DNA from: an uncultured Acetatifactor sp.
GTDB lineage: Bacteria; Bacillota; Clostridia; Lachnospirales; Lachnospiraceae
Direction: 5' to 3'
DNA length: 64,000 nt
Assembly (NCBI GenBank): GCA_934394665.1
Contig: CAKRRS010000002.1
Span: 39,941-103,940 of the forward strand
Positions 8,174-16,954 of this stretch are shown here, in pieces (the stretch's first letter is position 1; each line of letters begins with the position of its first letter). The position numbers were made by a program, and so were the translations under genes. The notes below the pieces were generated by a model. The model had not been told where the DNA came from and did no database searches. It worked only from the letters and a program-made list of their open reading frames with translations.

Positions 8174-9475
8174 GTTAGCATTATGGAGCACCTGATCTTT
8201 GGTAAGAACGAAATCGCCAAGGATCTCGCTGCTCCATTTTTGCAGTTCTTCCAGATGAAGTGCTATGCCGGCATAGTTGCGGATGCCGTGGGAGGCAGCC
8301 AGTTCTTCGGTGTAGTCTTCCAACAGGTACACATTTTTAAAACGTACCGGTCCGGAAGTATACTGGCAGACCAGAGGAAGCACACCGGAGGTATCTTCTG
8401 TAATAGAGACACCGTCCTCTGTGACGTGAAAAGTGATCCAGGCCATTGCTTCCAGCATACTGAGGGCATTTTTCTGCGTGGACACGTAATTACCCAGAGA
8501 GTAATAACACAGCGTCCGGTTACCGTTTTCGGCGGTGATCCATTCGACCGGTTCCACGACATGAGGGTGCGTGCCGATGATAACGTCGGCACCGGCTTCT
8601 GCCATGGCGAGTGCCCATTTTTCCTGATAACTTGAGATCTTGGAGGAATATTCCGTGCCCCAGTGCGGACATACGATGACAATGTCAGCCAGTTCTTTTG
8701 CACGGCTGATATCTGTAAGCACCTGCGGATTCAGCGAGGTAAAGTCCATCCGCCCGGTCTGTTCATTCACAGCGCACAGCAGATTCAGATGCCCCAGCAG
8801 ATCTAAAGGCAGCGTCTCAGTGTTGGCACCGTAGGTATAGTTCAAAATCGCAAAAGTCACATCGTCTATCGTTAACAGAGAAATTTCATCCGCTTCATCA
8901 CTGTTTTCATGAATGCCTGTCACCAATACTTCCGGATGCTGCTCTTTCCAAAACTGCGCACAGTATAGCAGCCCGTCCAACTGTTGATCCGCCGTATGAT
9001 TGGATGCCTGCAGCACTACATTAAATCCTGCATCCGCAATGGCATCGCCCACTTCTGTGGGAGAATTAAAATAGGGAAAACCGGAAAAACCACGGGAATT
9101 GCCTCCCATAATTGTTTCCTGATTAATAATTTTAACATCGGCAGTATGCAGAAAAGGTTTGATTCCATCAAATAACATGGAAAAGTCATAGCTTCCGTCG
9201 TCCTGTTTTCCGCTGGCAACGATTCCAAGGTGCATCAGGTTATCCCCCACTGCCATGAGCGTGATATCATGTTCCGGAAACGGTGTGGGAGTCGGCTCCG
9301 GGGTAGATGTCGGAACTGCTGTGGGAGAGGGAAGGGGTGTCGGCGGATCGGCGATTGCGACAACAGTACTGTCTACAGTATTTTTTTCTAAAAAATAGTA
9401 TCCACAGATACCGGATAATAAGATGATCGGAACCAGGAGGAGCAACAGATAGAGAGATGTTCTTTTGGTGTTCAT
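8168..9475 (-). CDS. CapA-family (PGA_cap) metallophosphatase-like membrane-anchored protein
   Basis: A 435-residue extracellular protein with one N-terminal membrane segment (LYLLLLLVPIILLSGICGYYF), a Pro/Thr-rich stalk, and a CapA domain starting at ITLMAVGDNLMHLG. Further family motifs are VKIINQETIMG, LQASNHTADQ, VCPHWGTEY, IIGTHPHVVEPVEW and YYSLGNYVS. The relatives are calcineurin-like enzymes linked to poly-gamma-glutamate capsule synthesis, but most clostridial members have no proven role. The chosen ATG at 9475 has GAGGA six bases upstream; an in-frame ATG four codons earlier (9487) overlaps that site and is less likely. Confidence 0.88.
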   Translation of the reverse strand: MNTKRTSLYLLLLLVPIILLSGICGYYFLEKNTVDSTVVAIADPPTPLPSPTAVPTSTPEPTPTPFPEHDITLMAVGDNLMHLGIVASGKQDDGSYDFSMLFDGIKPFLHTADVKIINQETIMGGNSRGFSGFPYFNSPTEVGDAIADAGFNVVLQASNHTADQQLDGLLYCAQFWKEQHPEVLVTGIHENSDEADEISLLTIDDVTFAILNYTYGANTETLPLDLLGHLNLLCAVNEQTGRMDFTSLNPQVLTDISRAKELADIVIVCPHWGTEYSSKISSYQEKWALAMAEAGADVIIGTHPHVVEPVEWITAENGNRTLCYYSLGNYVSTQKNALSMLEAMAWITFHVTEDGVSITEDTSGVLPLVCQYTSGPVRFKNVYLLEDYTEELAASHGIRNYAGIALHLEELQKWSSEILGDFVLTKDQVLHNANE

Positions 9476-9602
9476 AGGATTCCTCATTTCTATACACGTT
9501 TTTTAGTAATTCCGGAACTTTATTCAAAAATAAAACGACACCGATATTATAACATTTGTTTGAAAGCAGTGCAAAAATAAAAAATAAATTACTGTTTTCC
9601 CA

Positions 9603-9631
9603 TTGACATAGTATGAAATAAGAGATATAAT
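9603..9631 (+). promoter_or_regulatory. Consensus promoter for the amino-acid binding protein gene
   Basis: A perfect sigma-A consensus: TTGACA (9603-9608), 17 bases, TATAAT (9626-9631). It predicts strong transcription of the gene at 9688. Confidence 0.9.
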
Positions 9632-9687
9632 CCTACCAATAAGTTGATTCGATACTTAAGCAAACATCGAAGAGGAGGAAAAGGATT

Positions 9688-10581
9688 ATGAAAAGAAAGG
9701 TATGGAAAAACGTATTGGCATTAGCACTGACCGGAGTACTTACTTTGGGACTTACTGCATGCGGCGGCAGCAATGGCAGCGCAGATGCAGGAAGTGCAGC
9801 CGGTGATGCAGGCAGCAAGGCAGTATATCGTACGTTAGACGAGATCAAAGAGAGCGGCACCATCAATATCGGTGTATTTTCCGATAAGAATCCGTTCGGT
9901 TATGTGGATGAGAACGGTGAGTATCAGGGTTATGATGTATATTATGCAAGAAGACTCGGTGAGGATCTGGGCGTAGATGTGAACTTCGTATCTACGGAGG
10001 CTGCCAACCGTATTGAATATCTGCAGACCGGTAAGGTAGATGTGATCCTGGCAAACTTTACCGTAACACCTGAGAGAGCAGAAGAAGTTGATTTTGCTTC
10101 TCCTTACATGAATGTAGCACTTGGCGTAGTCTCCAAGGATGACAATGTTATCACTACGCTGGATAACTGGAATGCAGATGACTCCATCATCGTGATCTCC
10201 GGAACTACCGCAGAGACCTATCTGATTGCTAACTATCCTGACATTCCTTTACAGAAGTTTGATTCTTATGCAACCGCAAAGGAAGCTTTCGAGAACGGTA
10301 CTTCCGTAGCATGGGCAAACGATAACACCGAGGTCATTGCGTTTGCTTTGCAGAATGAAGGCTACACCGTAGGTATTCCTTCCCTGGGCAGCGCAGACAC
10401 CATTGCGCCCGCAGTATCCAAGGGCAATACCACACTGCTTGACTGGATCAATGATGAGATCGCAAGCCTTGGTGAGGAGAACTTCTTCCATGCAGACTAT
10501 GAGGCAACTCTGGCAGATACCTATGGTCTGGATTATGAGGAGAGCCTGGTAGTAGAAGGCGGCAAGGTAAACGCACAATAA
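9688..10581 (+). CDS. Amino-acid ABC transporter substrate-binding lipoprotein (family 3)
   Basis: Solute-binding lipoprotein of a polar amino-acid ABC importer, anchored outside the membrane. The lipobox is LTAC with the lipidated C25, followed by a Gly/Ser/Ala-rich linker and a bacterial extracellular solute-binding family 3 domain (GTINIGVFSDKNPFGYVDENG, ILANFTVTPERAEEVDFASPYM, ISGTTAETYL). The strict consensus promoter and the AGGAGG site before the ATG fit its need to outnumber the membrane complex. Permease and ATPase genes start at 12495, after a terminator and an unrelated gene. Overall resemblance is to cysteine/cystine-type binders, but the ligand is not certain. Confidence 0.9.
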   Translation: MKRKVWKNVLALALTGVLTLGLTACGGSNGSADAGSAAGDAGSKAVYRTLDEIKESGTINIGVFSDKNPFGYVDENGEYQGYDVYYARRLGEDLGVDVNFVSTEAANRIEYLQTGKVDVILANFTVTPERAEEVDFASPYMNVALGVVSKDDNVITTLDNWNADDSIIVISGTTAETYLIANYPDIPLQKFDSYATAKEAFENGTSVAWANDNTEVIAFALQNEGYTVGIPSLGSADTIAPAVSKGNTTLLDWINDEIASLGEENFFHADYEATLADTYGLDYEESLVVEGGKVNAQ

Positions 10582-10601
10582 ACATTGCCCTCTTCGCAAT
10601 G

Positions 10602-10647
10602 AAAAGCAGCCATAGATCCTGTGATGACAGGTTTTGTGGCTGCTTTT
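10602..10647 (+). terminator. Terminator-like stem after the binding-protein gene
   Basis: AAAAGCAGCCA (10602-10612) pairs perfectly with TGGCTGCTTTT (10637-10647). Inside is a second stem CCTGT/ACAGG (10618-10622 and 10627-10631). The T-run is the end of the stem itself. It would separate the binding-protein transcript from the sulfatase-fold gene. Confidence 0.7.
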
Positions 10648-10697
10648 GTCCTGTGATGACAGCAGCGATATGGAAGCATCCGGCCGGATCCGGGCGT

Positions 10698-10726
10698 TTG
10701 ACATTTGTTCCTTTTAAGAATATAAT
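10698..10726 (+). promoter_or_regulatory. Consensus promoter for the sulfatase-fold gene
   Basis: TTGACA (10698-10703), 17 bases, TATAAT (10721-10726), a perfect consensus 48 bases before the GTG start at 10775. Confidence 0.9.
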
Positions 10727-10774
10727 ACGAATACTTTACAAACGATAAATTACAAAACGCAGGAGGAACTTTTT

Positions 10775-12418
10775 GTGAAAAATACCGGAAAACGATTGCT
10801 TTCTGCCGGCTTGCTTTCTGTTGCCGCCGGTTTTATGCTCTTTCTATTTGCACCACTTGAAATATATTTTAACAATAAATATGAGTTTTGGTTTGATTTC
10901 TATGATTTATTTCCTATTTGTATACTTATGTTTATTGTGTCCGGAATGATAAGCTTTCTGTTCTTATTTTTCCTTTCAAAAATAAATAGACGGGTATGCG
11001 ATTGCTTTTTGGCTTTTTATCTGCTTGCGTTTCTATGTACTTATATCCAGGGAAATTTTATGGTAGGGAATCTTCCGCGTCTGGATGGAAGTTTTGTGGA
11101 CTGGTCTCAGTATTTGAGACTACGCATCAGCTCCATCGTACTTTGGCTTGTGATGACCGGTCTGCTATTGTTGGCGGTCAGAAAAATGTCATTGGAGCGG
11201 GTAGCGGAGAATGCCGGGTTTGTTGCCGGTCTGATCAGCCTTGTTTTGTTGGTAACGCTTTTTACGCTGGGGGTCAGCAAGCATGGATTGGAACAAAAAT
11301 TTTCCATGAGTAACACGACCTATCACATGCTGGAAATGTCCACAGATCAGAATCTGGTGGTTCTGGTACTGGATACTGTGGATGGAAATGCAATGACAGA
11401 AGCGATTGATACACACCCTGAATATCGTCAGGTACTTTCTGATTTTACTTATTATAATAATACGATGTCAGCTTATCCGTTTACGATATATTCCGTTCCG
11501 TATCTGCTCTCCGGGGAATGGTATGAGGATCAGGAAGAGTTTATTGACTTTGCCAAAAGAATTTACAGAACCTCCCCTTTATTTGAGAATCTGGAACAGA
11601 GAGGCTATCGGCTGGGAATGTATGAGGATGAAGCGTACCGCCTGGAAGAATGTATGTTCCGCTTCGAGAATATGATTGATACAAGTCCCAAAGTATCTTC
11701 GGTAGTGCAATTTGCAAAATTGGAAATGAAACTGATCGGCTTTAAGTATATGCCTTACGACCTGAAAAGGTTCTGCCTGACGATTCCGGCAGAATTTCAG
11801 ACCCTGGAAAAGGCGGTCGACACGGAGGCGTATGAGAATTTTTCTTCGGAGGATCAGACGTTTTATGCAATGCTTAAGAAAACGCAGATTTCTTATACTG
11901 ACCAGAAATGCTTTAAATTTATTCATTTAATGGGAGCACATAGCCCCTGGCATTTAGATGCCGAACTCAATGAAATAGAAAATGCAACTTATGAGCAGAG
12001 TATAGAAGCAAGCATGACGATTGTGACAGAGTACCTGCAAAAGCTCAAGGACAGCGGTACCTATGACAATACGGCAATCATGATCATCTCTGACCACGGA
12101 TATAATATTGAAGATGATAACAGCTCTGAAAACAGGCAGCATCCGATCCTGTTTGTCAAAGGAGTTGACGAACACTATGAGGAATTGCAGATCTCAGCAG
12201 CGCCGATTTCACAATTCGATTATATGGATGCATATACACGGCTCTTAGACCGGAAAACGGGAGAAGAGGTATTTGATTATCGCGAAGGAGACGCCAGGGA
12301 ACGCCGCTATCTGTTCTATGAATATGAGGAACCCACTCATTTCTATGAATATATGCAGACAGGATATGCCGGGGATGAGGATACGATGTATTTTACAGGT
12401 GTGGAAATAACGCCATAA
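10775..12418 (+). CDS. Membrane sulfatase-fold (alkaline phosphatase superfamily) hydrolase/transferase
   Basis: A 547-residue protein with about five N-terminal transmembrane helices (to about residue 170) and a C-terminal extracellular sulfatase/phosphotransferase-type domain. Readable hallmarks are NLVVLVLDTVD (metal-binding Asp), AYPFTIYSVPYLLSG (the likely Thr nucleophile region seen in phosphoethanolamine and phosphoglycerol transferases), FIHLMGAHSPWH and IMIISDHGY. The layout resembles LtaS/EptA-like enzymes that decorate surface polymers; the donor and acceptor are unknown. It starts with GTG eight bases after AGGAGG. It has its own promoter and sits between the binding protein and permease genes of one importer. 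Confidence 0.8.
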   Translation: MKNTGKRLLSAGLLSVAAGFMLFLFAPLEIYFNNKYEFWFDFYDLFPICILMFIVSGMISFLFLFFLSKINRRVCDCFLAFYLLAFLCTYIQGNFMVGNLPRLDGSFVDWSQYLRLRISSIVLWLVMTGLLLLAVRKMSLERVAENAGFVAGLISLVLLVTLFTLGVSKHGLEQKFSMSNTTYHMLEMSTDQNLVVLVLDTVDGNAMTEAIDTHPEYRQVLSDFTYYNNTMSAYPFTIYSVPYLLSGEWYEDQEEFIDFAKRIYRTSPLFENLEQRGYRLGMYEDEAYRLEECMFRFENMIDTSPKVSSVVQFAKLEMKLIGFKYMPYDLKRFCLTIPAEFQTLEKAVDTEAYENFSSEDQTFYAMLKKTQISYTDQKCFKFIHLMGAHSPWHLDAELNEIENATYEQSIEASMTIVTEYLQKLKDSGTYDNTAIMIISDHGYNIEDDNSSENRQHPILFVKGVDEHYEELQISAAPISQFDYMDAYTRLLDRKTGEEVFDYREGDARERRYLFYEYEEPTHFYEYMQTGYAGDEDTMYFTGVEITP

Positions 12419-12422
12419 GCGT

Positions 12423-12450
12423 TTGATGATAATATTTCTTGTGCTATAAT
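12423..12450 (+). promoter_or_regulatory. Promoter for the importer permease-ATPase operon
   Basis: TTGATG (12423-12428), 16 bases, TATAAT (12445-12450). Initiation near 12457 would be too close to the upstream TTG at 12459, which supports the ATG at 12495 as the real start of the first permease. Confidence 0.7.
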
Positions 12451-12494
12451 CGAAAGCGTTGTTTTATGAGGTATTCTGGAAAGGATATAAATAC

Positions 12495-13154
12495 ATGAAC
12501 TGGGAATTTATCTGGAAATATCTGCCTATGTATGAGAAGGCAGCGTGGCTGACCGTGAAGATCGGTGTCATCGGAATTGTGTTTGCGATTCTGGTGGGAT
12601 TACTCTGTGCGGCAATCCAATATTATAAAGTGCCGGTACTTCGTTTGATCGTGGCAGTTTATGTAGAATTGAGCCGCAACACACCGCTTCTGGTACAGCT
12701 GTTTTTTATCTATTACGGTTTTCCTAAGATCGGTCTGCGGATGTCTGCGGAACTGTGCGGCGTCGTGGGCTTGGCATTTTTGGGCGGAAGTTATATGGCG
12801 GAAGCGTTTCGAAGTGGGTTGGAAGCAGTGGAACCGATCCAGAGCGAAAGCGCCATCAGTCTGGGGATGAGTTCATGGCAGGTGTTACGTTATGTGATTT
12901 TGCCCCAGGCAATGTCTACCAGCATTCCCGCATTTGTGGCCAATATTATTTTTCTGTTAAAAGAGACCAGTGTATTCAGTGCTATCAGTCTGATGGATCT
13001 GATGTTTACGGCGAAGGATCTCATCGGTCTGTATTACAAAACGACCGAGAGTCTGTTCCTTCTGGTAGTATTTTATCTGTTGATCCTGTTGCCTGTATCA
13101 ATCATAGGATCACTGGTGGAGAGGAGGATGCGTTATGCCGGATTTGGGGATTGA
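12495..13154 (+). CDS. Amino-acid ABC transporter permease (HisM/GlnP type), first subunit
   Basis: Integral membrane permease of a polar amino-acid importer, 219 residues with about five hydrophobic helices. It shows the family start (AAWLTVKIGVIGIVFAILVG), the ELSRNTPLLVQLFFIYYG segment, and the EAA loop that contacts the ATPase (GLEAVEPIQSESAISLGMS). The ATG at 12495 has GGAAAGGA upstream; a longer frame from TTG 12459 would start at the predicted transcript end. It overlaps the next permease by 20 bases, a sign of translational coupling. Confidence 0.9.
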   Translation: MNWEFIWKYLPMYEKAAWLTVKIGVIGIVFAILVGLLCAAIQYYKVPVLRLIVAVYVELSRNTPLLVQLFFIYYGFPKIGLRMSAELCGVVGLAFLGGSYMAEAFRSGLEAVEPIQSESAISLGMSSWQVLRYVILPQAMSTSIPAFVANIIFLLKETSVFSAISLMDLMFTAKDLIGLYYKTTESLFLLVVFYLLILLPVSIIGSLVERRMRYAGFGD

Positions 13155-13809
13155 TGTCTTATGCAAAGGCACGAATATGCTCCGTCTGTTACAGGGATTA
13201 TGGGTGGCAATGAAGATCAGCATCGTATCTATCCTGATCAGTATGCCGCTCGGAATCCTCGTGGGAGCACTGATGACTGTGAAAAATAAAGCAGTGAAGG
13301 CGATATTCCGCGTCTATCTGGAATTTATCCGGATTATGCCGCAGCTGGTATTGCTGTTCATCGTATACTTTGGTTCTACCAGAGCTCTGGGATGGAATTT
13401 GTCCGGTGAAGTCGCTTCGGTGATCGTATTTGTCCTGTGGGGAACTGCGGAAATGGGCGACCTGGTGCGAAGTGCACTGATCAGCATCCCCAAGCACCAG
13501 TATGAGAGCAGTGAGGCCTTAGGACTTAGCAAAATGCAGACCTATCTATATGTGATTATTCCACAGACGGTGAGGAGACTGATTCCGCTGTCGATCAACC
13601 TGATCACCCGTATGATCAAGACGACCAGTCTGGTGCTGATGATCGGTGTGGTGGAAATGCTAAAGGTGGCACAGCAGATCATCGAGGCAAACCGTATGAG
13701 CAGCCCCAATGCAGCCTTTGGAGTGTTCCTCGTAGTATTTGTTCTGTACTTTTTCGCTTGCTGGCCGTTCAGTGTATTGGCGAGAGGACTGGAAAAGAAA
13801 TGGAATTAG
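13135..13809 (+). CDS. Amino-acid ABC transporter permease, second subunit
   Basis: Second permease, 224 residues, paralogous to the preceding gene: LLQGLWVAMKISIVSILISM, EFIRIMPQLVLLFIVYFG and an EAA loop around SIPKHQYESSEALGLSK. The two presumably form the heterodimeric channel. The ATG is preceded by GGAGAGGAGG inside the end of the upstream gene. The ATPase gene starts 15 bases after its stop. Confidence 0.9.
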   Translation: MPDLGIDVLCKGTNMLRLLQGLWVAMKISIVSILISMPLGILVGALMTVKNKAVKAIFRVYLEFIRIMPQLVLLFIVYFGSTRALGWNLSGEVASVIVFVLWGTAEMGDLVRSALISIPKHQYESSEALGLSKMQTYLYVIIPQTVRRLIPLSINLITRMIKTTSLVLMIGVVEMLKVAQQIIEANRMSSPNAAFGVFLVVFVLYFFACWPFSVLARGLEKKWN

Positions 13810-13824
13810 GATGGGAGTAAGAAG

Positions 13825-14595
13825 ATGGCAGAGACATTGCTGAAAATAGAAAATCTGACAAAAGAATATGAAGGACAGAAAATACTGGACGGGATCGATC
13901 TGGAAGTAAAACAGGGGGATGTCCTGGTAGTGGTAGGCCCCAGCGGCTGTGGTAAGAGTACCCTGCTTCGCTGTATCAATGCACTGGAACCAATCCAGGG
14001 TGGCTCAATACAGCTGCAGGGAATGGATATCCGCAAGGGCAGCAAAAACATCACGACCCTGCGTCAGAAGATCGGAATGGTCTTCCAGAGCTATGAATTG
14101 TTCCCTCATTTGACGGTGCTTGACAATATTACGCTGGCACCTGTGAAAGTGCAGAAACGAGACAAAGCACAAGCACGTAAGGAGGCTATGGAGCTTCTGG
14201 AGCGTGTGGGACTGGCAGACAAGGCGAAAAGTTATCCCAGACAGTTGTCCGGCGGACAGAAGCAGCGTGTGGCTATCGTGCGTGCACTGTGTATGCATCC
14301 GGAGATCCTGTTATTCGATGAGGTAACCGCAGCACTGGATCCGGAAATGGTCAGAGAAGTGCTGGACGTTATGTTAGACCTGGCAAAGCAGGGAAAGACC
14401 ATGCTGATCGTCACCCATGAGATGCAGTTTGCCAAGGCAGTAGCCGATAAAGTGATCTTCATCGACCAGGGAAAAATCGTGGAGGAAGCGGCACCGGAAG
14501 CGTTTTTTGAGCATCCAGAGACCGAGAGAGCAAAACAGTTCCTGAATGTATTCACGTTTGAACCTGTGGAGCATCATACGGAACAGAACATATAA
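13825..14595 (+). CDS. Amino-acid ABC transporter ATP-binding protein (GlnQ type)
   Basis: Cytoplasmic ATPase powering the importer, 256 residues. Walker A is G38-PSGCGKST, the Q-loop is [10 protein letters not shown], the signature is LSGGQKQR, Walker B is [12 protein letters not shown] and the H-loop is VTHEMQFA. The Walker B has EVT where most polar amino-acid ATPases have EPT; this leaves the catalytic Glu in place. Last gene of the permease operon, closed by a clear terminator. Confidence 0.93.
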   Translation: MAETLLKIENLTKEYEGQKILDGIDLEVKQGDVLVVVGPSGCGKSTLLRCINALEPIQGGSIQLQGMDIRKGSKNITTLRQKIGMVFQSYELFPHLTVLDNITLAPVKVQKRDKAQARKEAMELLERVGLADKAKSYPRQLSGGQKQRVAIVRALCMHPEILLFDEVTAALDPEMVREVLDVMLDLAKQGKTMLIVTHEMQFAKAVADKVIFIDQGKIVEEAAPEAFFEHPETERAKQFLNVFTFEPVEHHTEQNI

Positions 14596-14613
14596 AACGA
14601 AAACAGGCAAAAG

Positions 14614-14649
14614 AAAGATAATGAAGAGAGTTTTCATTATCTTTTTTTT
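14614..14649 (+). terminator. Rho-independent terminator after the importer operon
   Basis: AAAGATAATGAA (14614-14625) and TTCATTATCTTT (14633-14644) form a perfect 12-bp stem with a 7-base loop. T residues run to 14649. Confidence 0.85.
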
Positions 14650-14728
14650 ATGCTATACTCATTGTGGATTTTTGTGTTTTTTCAAAAAACTGACGATTGA
14701 CAAAGAACTCTAAAGGAGAAGTGAAAAG

Positions 14729-16954
14729 GTGAACAGAAAGCCTTATATCAGATACACTGTTTTAGGAATACTGCTTTTTCTGGCATTATTGTGTGTAATT
14801 CGTATTGCCATACCGAATAAAGAATGGATCTATTCGGGAAGCACAGCATTTATGGAAGGGGAAGCTTGTACGGACAGAGCGGTTTATGAGCACATCGCTT
14901 TGGGAAGAGGTGTCTACCGGGTGGAATTATCTTATGAAAGCACCGGGGATGCCAACGCAATATGCAATGTAAAGGACGGTACGGTATATCAGGGTGGTCT
15001 TTTATGTAACGGAGAGCATCTCTACCGGGCACTGGATCATACCTCTTATGATTTTTGGCTGTATGAGCCGACAGAGGAATTGGTAATTACAGTGGATTAT
15101 TCCGGACAGGATCAATTGACGACAGGAGATCTGAAAATCGTAGAGACGAATCTTCTGTGGACCAGATATCTGGTGATTCTCATTGCACTGGCACTTTTCA
15201 TCGAGGGTACTTTACGGTTTGAAAGACAGAAGGAGAGGAACGAAGGAGGGGAAGCAAGACGCAGAGTGATTTTTGGAATTGGTGTGATCGCGTTCGTTGC
15301 TTCTATTCCCTATTTCTATGACGGACTGATCTCAGGGGCAGACCTGACGTATCATTTGCAGCGTATCGAGGGCGTAAAGGACGGTCTGTTGACAGGACAG
15401 TTCCCGGTGCGCCTGGAGCCCAGATGGGTATTCGATCACGGTTATGCCAACGGCATTTTTTATTGTAATCTGCTGCTGTATTTTCCTGCTTTGTTGCGTA
15501 TGGCAGGCTTTACTGTGACGGAAAGCTATATTTTATATTGTATCGCACTGAATATTGCAACGGCAGCGATCGCCTGGTATTGTTTCGGAAAAATGTTCCG
15601 GGATAATGTGATCGGATTGGTGTGCAGCGGCCTTTACACGTTATCGATTTTCCGGATTTATAAATTGCTGATCACGGGCGCTGTGGGAGAAGGAAGTGCA
15701 TTTACCTTTCTTCCGCTGGTGCTTTATGGAATCTATCTGGTATTTGAAGAAAACGTGGAGAATAAAGAATTTTCGCAAAGCTGGCTGATTCTGGGAATGG
15801 GCTATGCGGGACTGATTCAGACACATGTGCTGACCTGCGAGATCACGGCTGTTATGACGGTATTACTCTGTGTACTTTATCTTCGCAAGGTGTTCGAATT
15901 GCCAAGATTTCGTCAGCTGATGCAGGGAGCGCTGCTTGCACTGGGGTTAAGTCTGTGGTACCTGGTGCCGTTTGTGGATTATTATATGACGCAGGACATG
16001 AAAATCCAGCATGCTTCTGCCAGAACAATACAGGAAAGAGGAGCAATTCTGCCGCAGCTTGTGCATCAATTCTGGATCAGCGGACAAAATACACCGCTTG
16101 GGGATAATGGAATGCAGTATTCCCATCCGGTAGGTGTGGGACTGATCCTTGTAGTCGGGGTGTTGGTTTTCTGGCTGTTACTGTTTTTCGGTGGACTGCC
16201 GAAGAAGAAAAATCCGGAAATGCGCTTTACCATCAAGGCGGCTGGTTTGGGATGTCTTGCCTTGTGGATGTCTACGAATTATTTTCCCTGGGACAGTATT
16301 CAGAATACTTCGCAGATTGCGGCAACACTGGTGAGTAGTCTGCAGTTTCCCAATCGTTTTCTGGGCTGGGGTACCGCTTTTCTGGCAGTACCGGCAGGAT
16401 ATGTCCTGAAGTATTTTAAAAACAACCGGAGAATGCTATATCAGATGAGTCTGGTCACCGTGCTGGTGGCATTATCTACATCGTATCTGTATCTGATGGA
16501 TTCAGAGGATCAGGAGACGGATTACTATTTGTATAATGAAGAAAGCATGGGGTTTGGATACATTTCGGGCGAGGAATATCTGATCTACGGAACAGACAGT
16601 GAGCAATTATCTTTTGCAAAACCGGAAGCCGGTGAGAAGATCAGCATCACAGAGTATACCAAAAAAGGATTAAATACGACCTTTTTCTGTCAAAATACCG
16701 GAGAAGAGCAGGAACGAATTACCTTACCGGTTCTTTTGTATAAAGGATATGAAGCGGTTGGAGAATCCGGAGAGAAAATAGAAATCGCGGATAATGGAAA
16801 TCATTTGCTGCAGGTATGTGTGCCGGGATCTTATACGGGACAGATCACAGTACGATTTACAGAGCCTTGGTATTGGAGAGCGGCAGAGGTAATTACGCTG
16901 CTTACGATCATAGGGATGAGCTTCTGGCTGCTTCAAAAAAGGAGAAACAGATGA
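14729..16954 (+). CDS. Large multi-pass membrane protein, probable GT-C-type surface polymer enzyme
   Basis: A 741-residue protein: one N-terminal membrane anchor (about 9-27), an extracytoplasmic beta-rich segment (about 35-145), then about ten transmembrane helices, and a C-terminal extracytoplasmic segment (about 590-710) before a last helix. The loop after the second helix, ISGADLTYHLQRIEG, has the acidic residue expected in the first loop of GT-C glycosyltransferases and YfhO-like proteins. No named family is firmly recognised. It starts with GTG ten bases after AAAGGAG and overlaps the next gene by four bases. It opens a run of four membrane proteins that probably build or modify a surface glycan. 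Confidence 0.6.
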   Translation: MNRKPYIRYTVLGILLFLALLCVIRIAIPNKEWIYSGSTAFMEGEACTDRAVYEHIALGRGVYRVELSYESTGDANAICNVKDGTVYQGGLLCNGEHLYRALDHTSYDFWLYEPTEELVITVDYSGQDQLTTGDLKIVETNLLWTRYLVILIALALFIEGTLRFERQKERNEGGEARRRVIFGIGVIAFVASIPYFYDGLISGADLTYHLQRIEGVKDGLLTGQFPVRLEPRWVFDHGYANGIFYCNLLLYFPALLRMAGFTVTESYILYCIALNIATAAIAWYCFGKMFRDNVIGLVCSGLYTLSIFRIYKLLITGAVGEGSAFTFLPLVLYGIYLVFEENVENKEFSQSWLILGMGYAGLIQTHVLTCEITAVMTVLLCVLYLRKVFELPRFRQLMQGALLALGLSLWYLVPFVDYYMTQDMKIQHASARTIQERGAILPQLVHQFWISGQNTPLGDNGMQYSHPVGVGLILVVGVLVFWLLLFFGGLPKKKNPEMRFTIKAAGLGCLALWMSTNYFPWDSIQNTSQIAATLVSSLQFPNRFLGWGTAFLAVPAGYVLKYFKNNRRMLYQMSLVTVLVALSTSYLYLMDSEDQETDYYLYNEESMGFGYISGEEYLIYGTDSEQLSFAKPEAGEKISITEYTKKGLNTTFFCQNTGEEQERITLPVLLYKGYEAVGESGEKIEIADNGNHLLQVCVPGSYTGQITVRFTEPWYWRAAEVITLLTIIGMSFWLLQKRRNR

